From assembly GCF_000344805.1 (NCBI RefSeq), contig NC_020453.1, positions 930,001 through 994,000 on the forward strand: a stretch of 64,000 nucleotides of DNA, written 5' to 3'. The notes under the pieces are model-generated. The model saw only the letters and a list, made by a program, of their open reading frames with translations, made no database searches and had not been told where the DNA came from. The stretch's first letter is position 1. The number at the start of each line of letters is the position of its first letter. Shown piece after piece: positions 27,388-36,039 of the stretch. The DNA comes from Bradyrhizobium oligotrophicum S58. Its GTDB lineage: Bacteria > Pseudomonadota > Alphaproteobacteria > Rhizobiales > Xanthobacteraceae. A program made the translations under genes and the position numbers.

Positions 27388-28782
27388 GTGAGTTCCTTCA
27401 AGGTGCCTGTGAGCGGGGTAGTGGAGCGCTTGATCGGATCTGAAGATGCGTGCGGCGGCACTGACAATCCGGTTTCGATCGATCATGCAACCAAAGGGTG
27501 CGTTCATGTCGTTATTCCCGTCTTTAATCGTTGGCAGTTCACGCAGCAGTGCGTCGAAGATCTGCGCCGTCAGACCTATCGACATTTGACGATCAACGTA
27601 TCGGACGGCGGATCGACCGACGGCACGCGAGACAAGCTCGCTCGACTCTATCCGGACGTGGAGGTGATCTACGATGGGAAGGAGCGTTGGTGGGCCGGCT
27701 CTTGTGCGCTGGCCATTGAGCGGATACTGGCCAAAGCTGCGACGGATGACTTCGTTCTTTTGCTGAACAATGACACGAGAGTCCCTGAAAACTACATCGA
27801 AACGCTGGTTGCCTGGTCGCGGACCCATGACGCGGCCGTTGGCGCAAAGGTCGTTGACAGTCGCGATCCGACGAGGGTCCTCGATGCCGGCGAGATGATT
27901 GATTGGGAGCGCTACGATTTCCCCATCAAAACAGAGATCGCCTCAGGCGAGCGGCATTGTGAAGACGTCGACACGCTTCCGGGCCGAGGTACCTTGATTC
28001 CGATCAAGATGATAAGAGCGGTCGGCAACATCGACGATCGGACCTTTCCACATTATATTTCAGATTACGACTTCTTTTGCCGGATCAAGTCTGCTGGTTT
28101 CAAGCTGCTTGTGTGTTACGACACGATGATTCTGGCTCATATCGAGGAGACCGGTATCGTACCGCAAGCCCAGTTGACCTTGCGGCAAGCCTGGCGCGAA
28201 ATCTTCGACCGCAGGTCGATGACCAATCTCGGCGATCATTGGCGCTTCGTCTCCCGACATGCGCCCGCGCCGCTGCGCCCGCGGTTGCATCGCCTTTTGG
28301 TGGCGCAGGCGGCCGCAAAATTGCTTTTGCGCACGGAACTCGGCATTTTTTTTCTACCGCCGTATAAGGGCGCGCGTCTCGTCAGGAGAGTCATACGAGC
28401 CGTTGTACGCTTGATTAACGAGCCGGATGCTGCGCTCGAGTTCGCGCACTGGCCGCATGCGGTGAAGCTCGTTGCGCTGATGACGTTTGCTCCACGCCCC
28501 TTCCAAAGCGATGAGGCCGCCGCCAAAGGGTTGGATGTGTCGCGGCTTGTGCGCGATGGCGTATTGATCCTGCGGTTGCCGCCTGACTGGTATTGCTTCG
28601 GCACGCTGCAATGGGCAGGCCGGTCAGATGCTGCGCAACTGAACGATCTGCTGCGCGCGTGCCGAGGGCCGAGCCTGTTGCAATATAGGGCCCTTGTTTC
28701 CTACAAGAGGGCACGCCAAGCGCATATACGGCTGGGTGATGATAGCGCGGCAGACCCAGGGCAAGCATCATGCAATCATTGA
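27388..28782 (+). CDS. Family 2 glycosyltransferase
   Basis: 464 residues read from a GTG placed seven bases after GGAGGAGG, which decides the start over an in-frame extension to 27295. The GT-A core is clear: VHVVIPVFNRWQFTQQCVED, LTINVSDGGSTDGTRDKLAR, a metal-binding acidic motif in LLLNNDTRVPENYIE, and ISDYDFFCRIKSAGFKLL. The C-terminal 200 residues are not typical and may form an extra domain or acceptor site. It is the first gene of the rightward cluster. Its stop overlaps the next gene by 13 bp. Confidence 0.85.
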   Translation: MSSFKVPVSGVVERLIGSEDACGGTDNPVSIDHATKGCVHVVIPVFNRWQFTQQCVEDLRRQTYRHLTINVSDGGSTDGTRDKLARLYPDVEVIYDGKERWWAGSCALAIERILAKAATDDFVLLLNNDTRVPENYIETLVAWSRTHDAAVGAKVVDSRDPTRVLDAGEMIDWERYDFPIKTEIASGERHCEDVDTLPGRGTLIPIKMIRAVGNIDDRTFPHYISDYDFFCRIKSAGFKLLVCYDTMILAHIEETGIVPQAQLTLRQAWREIFDRRSMTNLGDHWRFVSRHAPAPLRPRLHRLLVAQAAAKLLLRTELGIFFLPPYKGARLVRRVIRAVVRLINEPDAALEFAHWPHAVKLVALMTFAPRPFQSDEAAAKGLDVSRLVRDGVLILRLPPDWYCFGTLQWAGRSDAAQLNDLLRACRGPSLLQYRALVSYKRARQAHIRLGDDSAADPGQASCNH

Positions 28783-29618
28783 AACAGTACATCAAAGGGC
28801 GCCTCAAGGCGCCGCTCGCGGAATCAAATTACAAACGATTTCTCGCGGACGGAAACCCACCTTGGAAGCCGGGTTACGATACGCATAAGATCAAGTCGGT
28901 AACCGCCGCAATCAACGATCCCGCCTACGATCCCTACAAACTCCCGGACGGTTTTGGTTGGCGCCTCGATGAACGTATCGTCGAGTATCCATGGTTCATG
29001 GCGCGCCTTCCAGCCGGAAAGGGGCGGTTGCTCGACGCGGGGTCTACCCTCAACCACGCGCATGTGCTCGGTCATCCGAAGCTGCGCGAAAAGACCTGCA
29101 CCGTCTCGACTTTGGCGCCGGAGCAGTGGTCGGCGTGGCAGTGGGGCGTGTCCTACGTTTACGAAGATCTTCGCGAAAGCTGTTTTCGGGACGCGTATTT
29201 CGATTGGATTGCCTGCATCTCGACGATCGAGCACGTTGGCCTGGACAACACGATGCTCTACACGAGCGACGGCACAAAGAACGAGACGGATACCGATGGC
29301 TACGTCTCTTGTCTGATGGAATTGCGCCGAATGTTGAAGCCAGGTGGGGTGCTCTTTCTGAGCATGCCATTCGGCCGACGAGCCAACCACGGTTGGTTCC
29401 AGATTTTTGACGCCGAGATGGTCGACCGGCTCGTCGAGCGATTCGCGCCGCAATCGGGCATCGAGACCATCTATCGTTACAAGGCGGAAGGATGGACCGT
29501 TGGCGACCGGGAGAGCGCAAAGGACGCAACGTATTTCGACATACATAAGCAAAACACTTATGATGATGATTACGCGGCGGCCTCCCGGGCTGTCGTGTGT
29601 CTTGAGCTGACGAAGTAG
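28770..29618 (+). CDS. Class I SAM-dependent methyltransferase
   Basis: A 282-residue protein with motif I GRLLDAGSTLNHAHVLGH near residues 87-104, the acidic-plus-His ISTIEHVGLDNTML near 150, and a LMELRRMLKPGGVLFLSMPF post-motif. It overlaps the preceding glycosyltransferase gene by 13 bp. Methyltransferases of this style decorate or cap glycans in O-antigen clusters. The substrate is unknown. Confidence 0.78.
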   Translation: MQSLKQYIKGRLKAPLAESNYKRFLADGNPPWKPGYDTHKIKSVTAAINDPAYDPYKLPDGFGWRLDERIVEYPWFMARLPAGKGRLLDAGSTLNHAHVLGHPKLREKTCTVSTLAPEQWSAWQWGVSYVYEDLRESCFRDAYFDWIACISTIEHVGLDNTMLYTSDGTKNETDTDGYVSCLMELRRMLKPGGVLFLSMPFGRRANHGWFQIFDAEMVDRLVERFAPQSGIETIYRYKAEGWTVGDRESAKDATYFDIHKQNTYDDDYAAASRAVVCLELTK

Positions 29619-29626
29619 CGCCTTCC

Positions 29627-30253
29627 GTGACGCGCCGTGTTCGTGCATTTGCCGAAGGACTACTTGCTCGGCTCGTTCGGCCGCGGCATTTGCCGTCGGC
29701 GGACGGAAGGATTGATCGCGCTCTGGCAGATATCGACCAGACCGCCGTTTTCTATCCGACGGCCAGTCTGCATACGCACGGGCACCCGCCAGAGGCGCTG
29801 CGGATTGGCGCTCACACGCACGTCCGTGGCGAGTTGTTGTTGTTCGGACACGGCGGACGTATTCGCCTTGGCGAGTATTGTTATGTTGGCGAGCAGACCA
29901 GAATCTGGTCCGCGAGCGAGATCAGCATCGGCAACCGCGTTCTGATCTCGCATATGTGCACAATTATGGATAATCTGACCCACCCGTTGGATGCGAGCGA
30001 GCGGCATCAGCAGTTCCGCGATATCATTACCGCTGGTCATCCACGCAAAATCGACCTAGACGAGCAACCTGTCATCATTGAGGACGATGCGTTGATCAGT
30101 TGCCATTGCGTGGTGCTGCGAGGCGTGCGAATCGGCCGGGGCGCCGTCATTGGAGCGGGCAGCGTCGTCACCAAGAACGTTCCGCCGATGGTGATTGCGG
30201 CGGGCAATCCGGCCAAGGTCATTCGCGAACTCGATATGGAAGCAGTAAAATGA
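29627..30253 (+). CDS. Left-handed beta-helix acyltransferase
   Basis: 208 residues, GTG start. Hexapeptide repeats run through the middle and end (IRLGEYCYVGEQTRIWSASE, ISIGNRVLISHMCTIMDN, CVVLRGVRIGRGAVIGAGSV), finishing VIAAGNPAKVIREL. This is the pattern of CatB/NodL/WbbJ-type O- or N-acetyltransferases that work as trimers with acetyl-CoA. A His in the ISHMCTIMDNLTHPL loop is a candidate catalytic base. Its stop overlaps the next gene start (ATGA). It probably acetylates a sugar of the glycan. Confidence 0.87.
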   Translation: MTRRVRAFAEGLLARLVRPRHLPSADGRIDRALADIDQTAVFYPTASLHTHGHPPEALRIGAHTHVRGELLLFGHGGRIRLGEYCYVGEQTRIWSASEISIGNRVLISHMCTIMDNLTHPLDASERHQQFRDIITAGHPRKIDLDEQPVIIEDDALISCHCVVLRGVRIGRGAVIGAGSVVTKNVPPMVIAAGNPAKVIRELDMEAVK

Positions 30254-31065
30254 CCGATGGCGCGATGAGCTGGGAGCAGGCGGTCTCCTGGTTGCGCAAC
30301 CAGCCTGACCAGGCCAGTCTTGTGAAGGCGTGTTTCTTCGATGACCCGCTGTTGGCGGCTGCGCAGCGATTTCACGCCAGCTCCGAGTGGATTGCGACGC
30401 GATCATTGCTGACGAGCCCACCAGGGCGCGCCTTGGATGTCGGGGCGGGCAGGGGCATCGCGAGCTACGCGCTCGCGGCTGATGGCTGGCAAGTGACGGC
30501 GTTGGAGCCTGACCCGAGCGCGCTGGTGGGGGGCGGGGCGATCCGGGCGCTCGCGGGCGAGAGTGGATTGCCGATCGACGTTGTGCAGGAGTGGGGTGAG
30601 ACCCTGCCATTCGATAGCAGTAGCTTCGATGTCGTACTCTGCCGTCAGGTGCTGCACCATGCGCGTGACCTGGGGCAGCTCTGTGCCGAGATTAGTCGAG
30701 TTCTGAAGCCGGGTGGAATTTTACTTGCCACGCGCGAGCACGTGATCTCACGACGAGAGGATCTGCCGGCATTCTTGGCGTCGCATCCGCTTCACAAGCA
30801 TTATGGCGGTGAGCACGCCTATTTGCTTGCGGATTATCACGCCGCGATTACCGAGGCAGGCCTTGCTCTCGAGCAATCGTTGAATCCACTTCAGTCGGAT
30901 ATCAATCTGTTTCCAATGACCTTGAGTGACCACCGGAAACTTGTCGCCAAGCGGCTCAGATTGCCATCGGTGCTTGTTCGTCCTTGGCTGATGTCATGGT
31001 ACGGTAACCAGCTTGACGATCCAGGGCGTCTTTACACATTCAGAGCGCGCAAGCCTGCAAGCTGA
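30250..31065 (+). CDS. Class I SAM-dependent methyltransferase
   Basis: 271 residues starting at the ATG that overlaps the acyltransferase stop. Methyltransf_11-type motifs are intact: ALDVGAGRGIASYALAADGW (motif I) near residue 62, ALEPDPSAL (end of strand 2), FDVVLCRQVLHHARDL, and SRVLKPGGILLATRE. The frame stays open back to 30100, but that part overlaps the acyltransferase and is rejected as the start. It probably methylates a sugar in the surface glycan. Confidence 0.85.
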   Translation: MTDGAMSWEQAVSWLRNQPDQASLVKACFFDDPLLAAAQRFHASSEWIATRSLLTSPPGRALDVGAGRGIASYALAADGWQVTALEPDPSALVGGGAIRALAGESGLPIDVVQEWGETLPFDSSSFDVVLCRQVLHHARDLGQLCAEISRVLKPGGILLATREHVISRREDLPAFLASHPLHKHYGGEHAYLLADYHAAITEAGLALEQSLNPLQSDINLFPMTLSDHRKLVAKRLRLPSVLVRPWLMSWYGNQLDDPGRLYTFRARKPAS

Positions 31066-31224
31066 TGCCAGGGCATGAATTGTGAAGAGATCATTGTCGA
31101 ACATTTGCAGAAAGCTCTCTCCGCAACGGATACGGAGAGTCGCGGGCGTGGATGATTCAACCAGCCTATTCCGGGTCTGCCCGTCGCGCAGCAGGTCGTG
31201 GTGTCGTGATCGCGAGGTCCTCTC

Positions 31225-32175
31225 GTGACTGACCGCGTGCCGCTTGCCCTTTTCACGTACAACCGCCCGCTGCACACGCGACGCGCGCTCGATGCGCTGC
31301 TTCGGAATGCGCGCTTAGAGGACGTCAAGATCATCATCTATTCGGACGCCCCGAAGCGGCCTGAGCACGCCGATGCGGTCGAGGCGACGCGTCGGTTAGT
31401 TGCAGACTGGGCCGTGACGAACGGCGCCGAGATCGTCGTGCGCCCAGAGAACTTCGGTCTTGCTCGCTCGATAGCCGGTGCGGTCGACGAGCTCACGCGC
31501 GCTTACGGCCGGGTGATTGTCCTTGAGGACGACCTCGTTGCAGCTCCCGATTTTGTCCGCTTCATGCTCGAAGGGCTGGACCGTTATGCTGATGCCTCCG
31601 GTGTTGCGCAGATCTCCGGTTGCCACCTCAAAGGTACGGCCCAAGTAGCCGGAGATGCCTTCTTCATGCCGCTGACGACGACTTGGGGGTGGGCGACATG
31701 GGCGCGGGCATGGTCGCTATTTGATTGGCAGACGGACGGTATGCTCGATGAACTTGCCCGCGATGCCGGGTTCCGCAGCCGCTTCAGCCTCAATGGTGCA
31801 GCGGATTATGAAGCGATGCTGTCCGATCGCATTGCCGGCAAAAATGACTCTTGGGGCATTCTGTGGTGGTATGCCGTCGCCAAGGCGGGCGCGCAGGTTC
31901 TCTACCCGCGTACGAGCCTGATATGGAACGGCGGATTCGATAATTCCGGCGTTCATTGTGCGGGTAACCTCCCCTTCCAGCTCGAGGCTCCAGCTCAATT
32001 CAGTCGGGCCATCTTGCCGGCGACGCTGCGAATGCCCGATCGGGTTGAGCCGGACATGGCAGCATTCAACGAGGTCTGTCTTTGGCTGCGGGCAGGTGTC
32101 TCTCCAGCCGTTGATCGTGGCGGCCTCGCAACGCGACTGCGAGGGGCTTTGAAGCGTTGGGCCGGCCGCCGCTGA
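31225..32175 (+). CDS. Glycosyltransferase, GNT-I/family 2-like
   Basis: 316 residues from a GTG, preceded by GAGG. The N-terminus VPLALFTYNRPLHTRRALDA, the middle GRVIVLEDDLVAAPDF with its EDD metal-binding motif, and TTTWGWATWARAWSLFDW are typical of bacterial glycosyltransferases related to GlcNAc-transferase I. Those proteins often start with TYNRP. It is separated by about 160 bp from the previous gene, so it may have its own promoter. It is the last gene of the rightward run and converges with the FkbM gene one base after its stop. Confidence 0.82.
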   Translation: MTDRVPLALFTYNRPLHTRRALDALLRNARLEDVKIIIYSDAPKRPEHADAVEATRRLVADWAVTNGAEIVVRPENFGLARSIAGAVDELTRAYGRVIVLEDDLVAAPDFVRFMLEGLDRYADASGVAQISGCHLKGTAQVAGDAFFMPLTTTWGWATWARAWSLFDWQTDGMLDELARDAGFRSRFSLNGAADYEAMLSDRIAGKNDSWGILWWYAVAKAGAQVLYPRTSLIWNGGFDNSGVHCAGNLPFQLEAPAQFSRAILPATLRMPDRVEPDMAAFNEVCLWLRAGVSPAVDRGGLATRLRGALKRWAGRR

Positions 32176-33174
32176 TCAGGAGAAATCTGCGCCTGCGCGA
32201 GCCAGGATGACCGAATTGAAGAGCCGAAACCGAACTTCGTAATTCCTAGCGAGAAGATATCTGAGAGCGGGATCCTGGTGCATTTCGGCGAACGGTGTCG
32301 ACAGCGCTTCGATGATGATCACGGCGGGCGCGTAAACGTCCCAATTGCCCGAACGCAAGACGGCCAGTTCTGCGCCCTCCACATCGACGCTGAGGAGATC
32401 GACGTTGATTCCGGGAGGCACGAACTCGTCCATGATACTTGCGAGCGTCTTCGGGCGAAGCTCGATTTCGCCAGTCTTGTCCCATCCAGCCGCGACGTAG
32501 CTGTCGGCGAGCTCTGCGTTGGTCGTGTTGAGGGCGCCCTCGCGAAAGAGGTGCATCCGCAGGGGGTCTGTTTGGTCCGACACCGCGAGTTCGAGGTTGA
32601 CGTCTCGGGGCCGGAGCAGGCCGAACGAGCTCATGCTCCCGGGTGTTGCGTCGACATTGATGCCGCGCCATCCACGACGGTAGAGCGCAAACGTATTGGA
32701 GAACCTGGTGGCGTGATGAGCGCCGATGTCGACATAGAAGCCGGAGCGACGATCACCGAACAGCCGCTTGAGCAGGATATCCTCTCCCTCCTGGCTATAG
32801 TGGTGGCTGCTTCCGCCGAGTGCAGAGAAATGCTCGAGCAGAGCGTCAGGAATGTCGGCCGGGTCCAGGCCCGCACAGGCCCGCGTCAATAATTGCTTCC
32901 TCAAATCGAGCGGCAAGTGGTCGGCATCAGCAGCAGAAAAAGCCGCCGAAAGCAGCCGCCCGAGCTGGCTCGCATCAAGCTTCTGTTCGCTGAGTGCTTT
33001 TTCGAGGATTTGTAAGCAGGAGTCGATATCCATATGAGCGCCGATCCTGGCGAGCTGGACCGCCAATCTGGCGCGGTGCTCGGGGGCTATTCGGCGTCCG
33101 ACGAACTGAATCAGCGATCGCGCGATGCTCGACAATCGAAAGCTAAGCGCCGTCACCAGTTGCTGCCCCTGCAT
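32176..33174 (-). CDS. FkbM family methyltransferase
   Basis: 332 residues. The C-terminal 200 show the FkbM pattern: QEGEDILLKRLFGDRRSGFY, VDIGAHHATRFSNTFALYRR, GWRGINVDATPGS and VDLLSVDVEGAELAVLRSGN. The first 125 residues are helical and may mediate docking. FkbM enzymes are SAM-dependent O-methyltransferases and are common in polysaccharide clusters. It overlaps the upstream methyltransferase gene by 22 bp and is the last gene of a three-gene leftward unit starting at the Wzm permease. Confidence 0.85.
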   Translation of the reverse strand: MQGQQLVTALSFRLSSIARSLIQFVGRRIAPEHRARLAVQLARIGAHMDIDSCLQILEKALSEQKLDASQLGRLLSAAFSAADADHLPLDLRKQLLTRACAGLDPADIPDALLEHFSALGGSSHHYSQEGEDILLKRLFGDRRSGFYVDIGAHHATRFSNTFALYRRGWRGINVDATPGSMSSFGLLRPRDVNLELAVSDQTDPLRMHLFREGALNTTNAELADSYVAAGWDKTGEIELRPKTLASIMDEFVPPGINVDLLSVDVEGAELAVLRSGNWDVYAPAVIIIEALSTPFAEMHQDPALRYLLARNYEVRFRLFNSVILARAGADFS

Positions 33175-33887
33175 GCTTCAATGCCTCCGACTGGTCGCGG
33201 ATGATTGAGCCGGCCGTTGAGAATACTATCCGATCGCACCAGCAGCGATGTTGTCCAGCAATAGATGTTGATTGGGCCAAATCCGCTGAAATCCACCTGA
33301 AGGAAACCTTCACCACGAAAGAACTCTGCTACGTCGGTGTACCAGTCTGAATTGTCGAGCACGATGCAGCCGCCCGCACCCAGGTGAGGCAAGGCTGCCC
33401 GCGCGCATTGATTGCGCCAGACCCCGTCGATGATGATGACATCAAATTCTCCTCCGATTTCGGATATGGCCCCAGCATATTCCGTGACCCCCTCCCGGAG
33501 AATGAGCTTTTCCAGTCGACTTGACCGATGCAGCATCTTCTCAAACCAGGCCGGATCATGCTCGACGGCGGTCACCTTGGCTCCCTTATTCGCCCAAAAC
33601 AGGGACGAGTGGCCGCAACCAAACTCGAAGATTCGTAATCCTCTGGCGTCGAGCTGCTCGAAGTATTCCAGTGCGGGATATGTGTACCAGGGAACAGGTT
33701 TCCCATCCACGGCGACCGGCAGTTTCAGCTCGAGCGTTCGTCCATAGCCGTACTTGTTCACGAGGATGTCGAGAGCAGGCTCGAATGCCTTCGGCTCAGG
33801 CTTGGGGGTGGCATGCGCCAATGCGTTCGCGACCGTCCTCTGGACATAGGCGTTGATCCGATCTTTGAGCCATCTCATCTCGAGCAT
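33153..33887 (-). CDS. Class I SAM-dependent methyltransferase
   Basis: About 244 residues. Motif I is LRIFEFGCGHSSLFWANKGA, followed by KVTAVEHDPAWFEKML, FDVIIIDGVWRNQCARAALP and GCIVLDNSDWYTDVAEFF. I place the start at the ATG at 33887 or nine bases later at 33878, since AGGAG lies immediately upstream; a GTG at 33944 is also open. It overlaps the FkbM gene. Two methyltransferases in tandem suggest a multiply methylated or methyl-capped glycan. Confidence 0.78.
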   Translation of the reverse strand: MLEMRWLKDRINAYVQRTVANALAHATPKPEPKAFEPALDILVNKYGYGRTLELKLPVAVDGKPVPWYTYPALEYFEQLDARGLRIFEFGCGHSSLFWANKGAKVTAVEHDPAWFEKMLHRSSRLEKLILREGVTEYAGAISEIGGEFDVIIIDGVWRNQCARAALPHLGAGGCIVLDNSDWYTDVAEFFRGEGFLQVDFSGFGPINIYCWTTSLLVRSDSILNGRLNHPRPVGGIEACRGSNW

Positions 33888-34028
33888 ACTCCTGCGAGCT
33901 GGCCGGCGTCCGCCAAGCGAGTTGCTCGGTGGATGGGCTCGCACGTGAATTGGGACTCGGGCCGCAACATTGCCTAACGGGAGGTCTTGTTCTGTTCAAT
34001 TTGCTGTCGCTGCCTGTCGTCGGCTCAG

Positions 34029-34892
34029 CTACAGCCGCTCCGCTACGAGGTCCTCGAGCAGGTAGAAGATCTTCAGCCCAACGATGACCAGAATCACGGT
34101 CGCGACGATCACGACCAAAAACACCGGAATGTCGTTGGCTTGGTCGAGGCAGATCAGCGCACGAGGAACATCGATGAGGTATGTCAACGGATTGCACTTG
34201 ATCAGAAACTGTATGGTTGGGCTCTCGATGCTCGAGTGCAAGTATACTGCAGGCGTCAAGTACATCAGCAGAGAGAGCCCTTGCGTGGCGAGCGGCGTAA
34301 GGTCGCGCGCAATTGTGCCGAGCACTGCGAGCATCAAGCCAATAGCCGTCCCGAGCAGTACCATGGGCAGAACCAGCAATGGATAGGCGAGTATCCAGAG
34401 GCTGGGCCACCGACCCATGATCAAGAATACCGCCATCATCGTGATCATGCTGATGGCGATGGAATAGAAAACGCCTGCCAGCGAGCTCATGGCCAGTGCC
34501 AGCTTTGGAATCTTGGTTCGCAGAATGAGATCAGCCTGCGACTGTAGCCCACTGCTGACCGCTCCCATTGCGCCCGGTAGACATGCCCAGATGGTGGTGC
34601 CGACGAGAACATAAAGAGGGTATGGGATCTCTCCTTGGCCTGGCTTGAGAACGCCAATGGAATAAAGAAACAGGAAGCTGACGATCCCCAGGATCGGATT
34701 GAGAAGAGCCCAGAAATACCCGAGAATTTTCTGTCGGAATTGAGCGATGAAGTCGCGCCAGAAAAGGCGAGTTATCACGTGGCGAGAGTTCGATAGATCG
34801 AAGTAGGCTTGGCGCAGGCTCGACGTTAGTCCACCGCTCCGCTGTGTTGCCTCATAAATTGTAATTATGTCCTGGCGGTCAGACTTGATCAT
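34029..34892 (-). CDS. wzm: Polysaccharide ABC exporter permease
   Basis: 287 residues with about six membrane helices and the ABC-2 type permease layout of Wzm/KpsM proteins. After a soluble N-terminus it reads FWRDFIAQFRQKILGYFWAL and LNPILGIVSFLFLYSIGVLK, a typical start. The C-terminal FLIKCNPLTYLIDVPRALIC, followed by a membrane helix, is also characteristic. I chose the ATG at 34892 because GAGG stands five bases before it. With the Wzt ATPase at 24753 it should form the inner-membrane exporter of the lipid-linked glycan. Confidence 0.88.
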   Translation of the reverse strand: MIKSDRQDIITIYEATQRSGGLTSSLRQAYFDLSNSRHVITRLFWRDFIAQFRQKILGYFWALLNPILGIVSFLFLYSIGVLKPGQGEIPYPLYVLVGTTIWACLPGAMGAVSSGLQSQADLILRTKIPKLALAMSSLAGVFYSIAISMITMMAVFLIMGRWPSLWILAYPLLVLPMVLLGTAIGLMLAVLGTIARDLTPLATQGLSLLMYLTPAVYLHSSIESPTIQFLIKCNPLTYLIDVPRALICLDQANDIPVFLVVIVATVILVIVGLKIFYLLEDLVAERL

Positions 34893-36039
34893 CGCCACCT
34901 CGCGGGCTTCTCTCGTGTGGTCAAATTGTGATTCGCTGGCTGCCTCGTCGTCGATTTACGAGAGGCGGAATTCGCTGAGATCCCGCGCTATCGATCGAGG
35001 CTTCCTGTGCATGCGGGTGTAAAGCCGGACGTGCCTTCTGAAACGCTGTCCTCCACGTCAGTGGATCTTTGAAGGTTTTCTCGACATCGCGACAATTGCC
35101 CCACCACCGCGATAGCCAGCCGACGGCGCTGAGCGCCGCACCTTTGGGTCCGTGTCACACACGAGGACGCTTTGAGCAAGTGGAATTCGCAATCACTCCC
35201 TGAGGCACGGCCGGGTCGATGCAGCAGCAGCCCGGTGCGCTATCGGGCCCTTTGAGGCGGGCTTCGCGTCTCCAGCCTTTATGGGGCGTCGCCGCGCCTG
35301 GAGATACCCCATGGGCCAACGGGCGAGCGGTTTGCGGCGAGATTGGCTGGACGCCGCCGTTGGATACATGAATGACGTCTGGTGCAGCGCAGCCCGAGGG
35401 CAACAGCTTCGGGTCGTACGGTCGACCTTATCGAAATACCGGCTAGAACGCTAGGTCGTCCATCCCGCATTTGCAATTGGAGATTTTGATTTCCCGGAGA
35501 GTAAGCTCTTGATTGAGGGGGGCTGCGGCGGCACCACGAAGCGCTAGTCACGTACACCACCTTAGCGCCGCGCAGAACGCTCCCGCTCTTCCAGTTACCG
35601 CTGGCATGGTGGTGATTCCGACTGGTTGCATTGTCGTAAACGGGCAAATTGCTGCGATCTACCATGGACCTCGGCGCACGGAGCCGACCGATCCGGGCGG
35701 CATGACGGTGCGACATGGTGAGTTGATCCTTCGCCTGCCGAGTTGGTTCGAGCAGCCGAGAGTCTGCGAGGAGCAGACCAGGGGTGAATGCGGCATGGCA
35801 GGGGGCGGCGGCTTGGTGACATGCCCAGTCCCTGCAGAAATTGATTTCAGCTGGTCGCAGAGCAAGCGGGAGCGTCAAGTGGCCGGCAGCGCCGCGCAGA
35901 GGGTGTTCAGACCTTCGTCTCCCGGCAGGCGGCCATTAACCTGCAGGAAACGCTGATGACTGATAGCTAGATTCGCGGTTTCGGGGCTGCTCGAGCTTGG
36001 AATCGTGCGCTGGGATTTGAATGGCTGGGAGCTTAGCCA
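34893..36039. other. Long stretch without supportable genes
   Basis: About 1.1 kb between the Wzm gene and the metalloprotease gene. Overlapping open frames on opposite strands (35279-35878 minus and 35513-35956 plus) look equally poor and show no family motif. The region should hold the promoters of wzm and of the metalloprotease gene. I see no mobile element or RNA in it. Confidence 0.35.

Noticed and set aside
15747..35240. Shared GCAGCAGCCCGG-type words at about 15752 and 35225 considered as attachment-site repeats
   Set aside because: The match is short and diverges at once on both sides. The word is common in GC-rich DNA, and no integrase or tRNA gene is nearby.
35279..35956. Overlapping frames of 199 and 147 codons on opposite strands
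   Set aside because: Neither has a family motif or a convincing start signal, and both are of similar poor quality.
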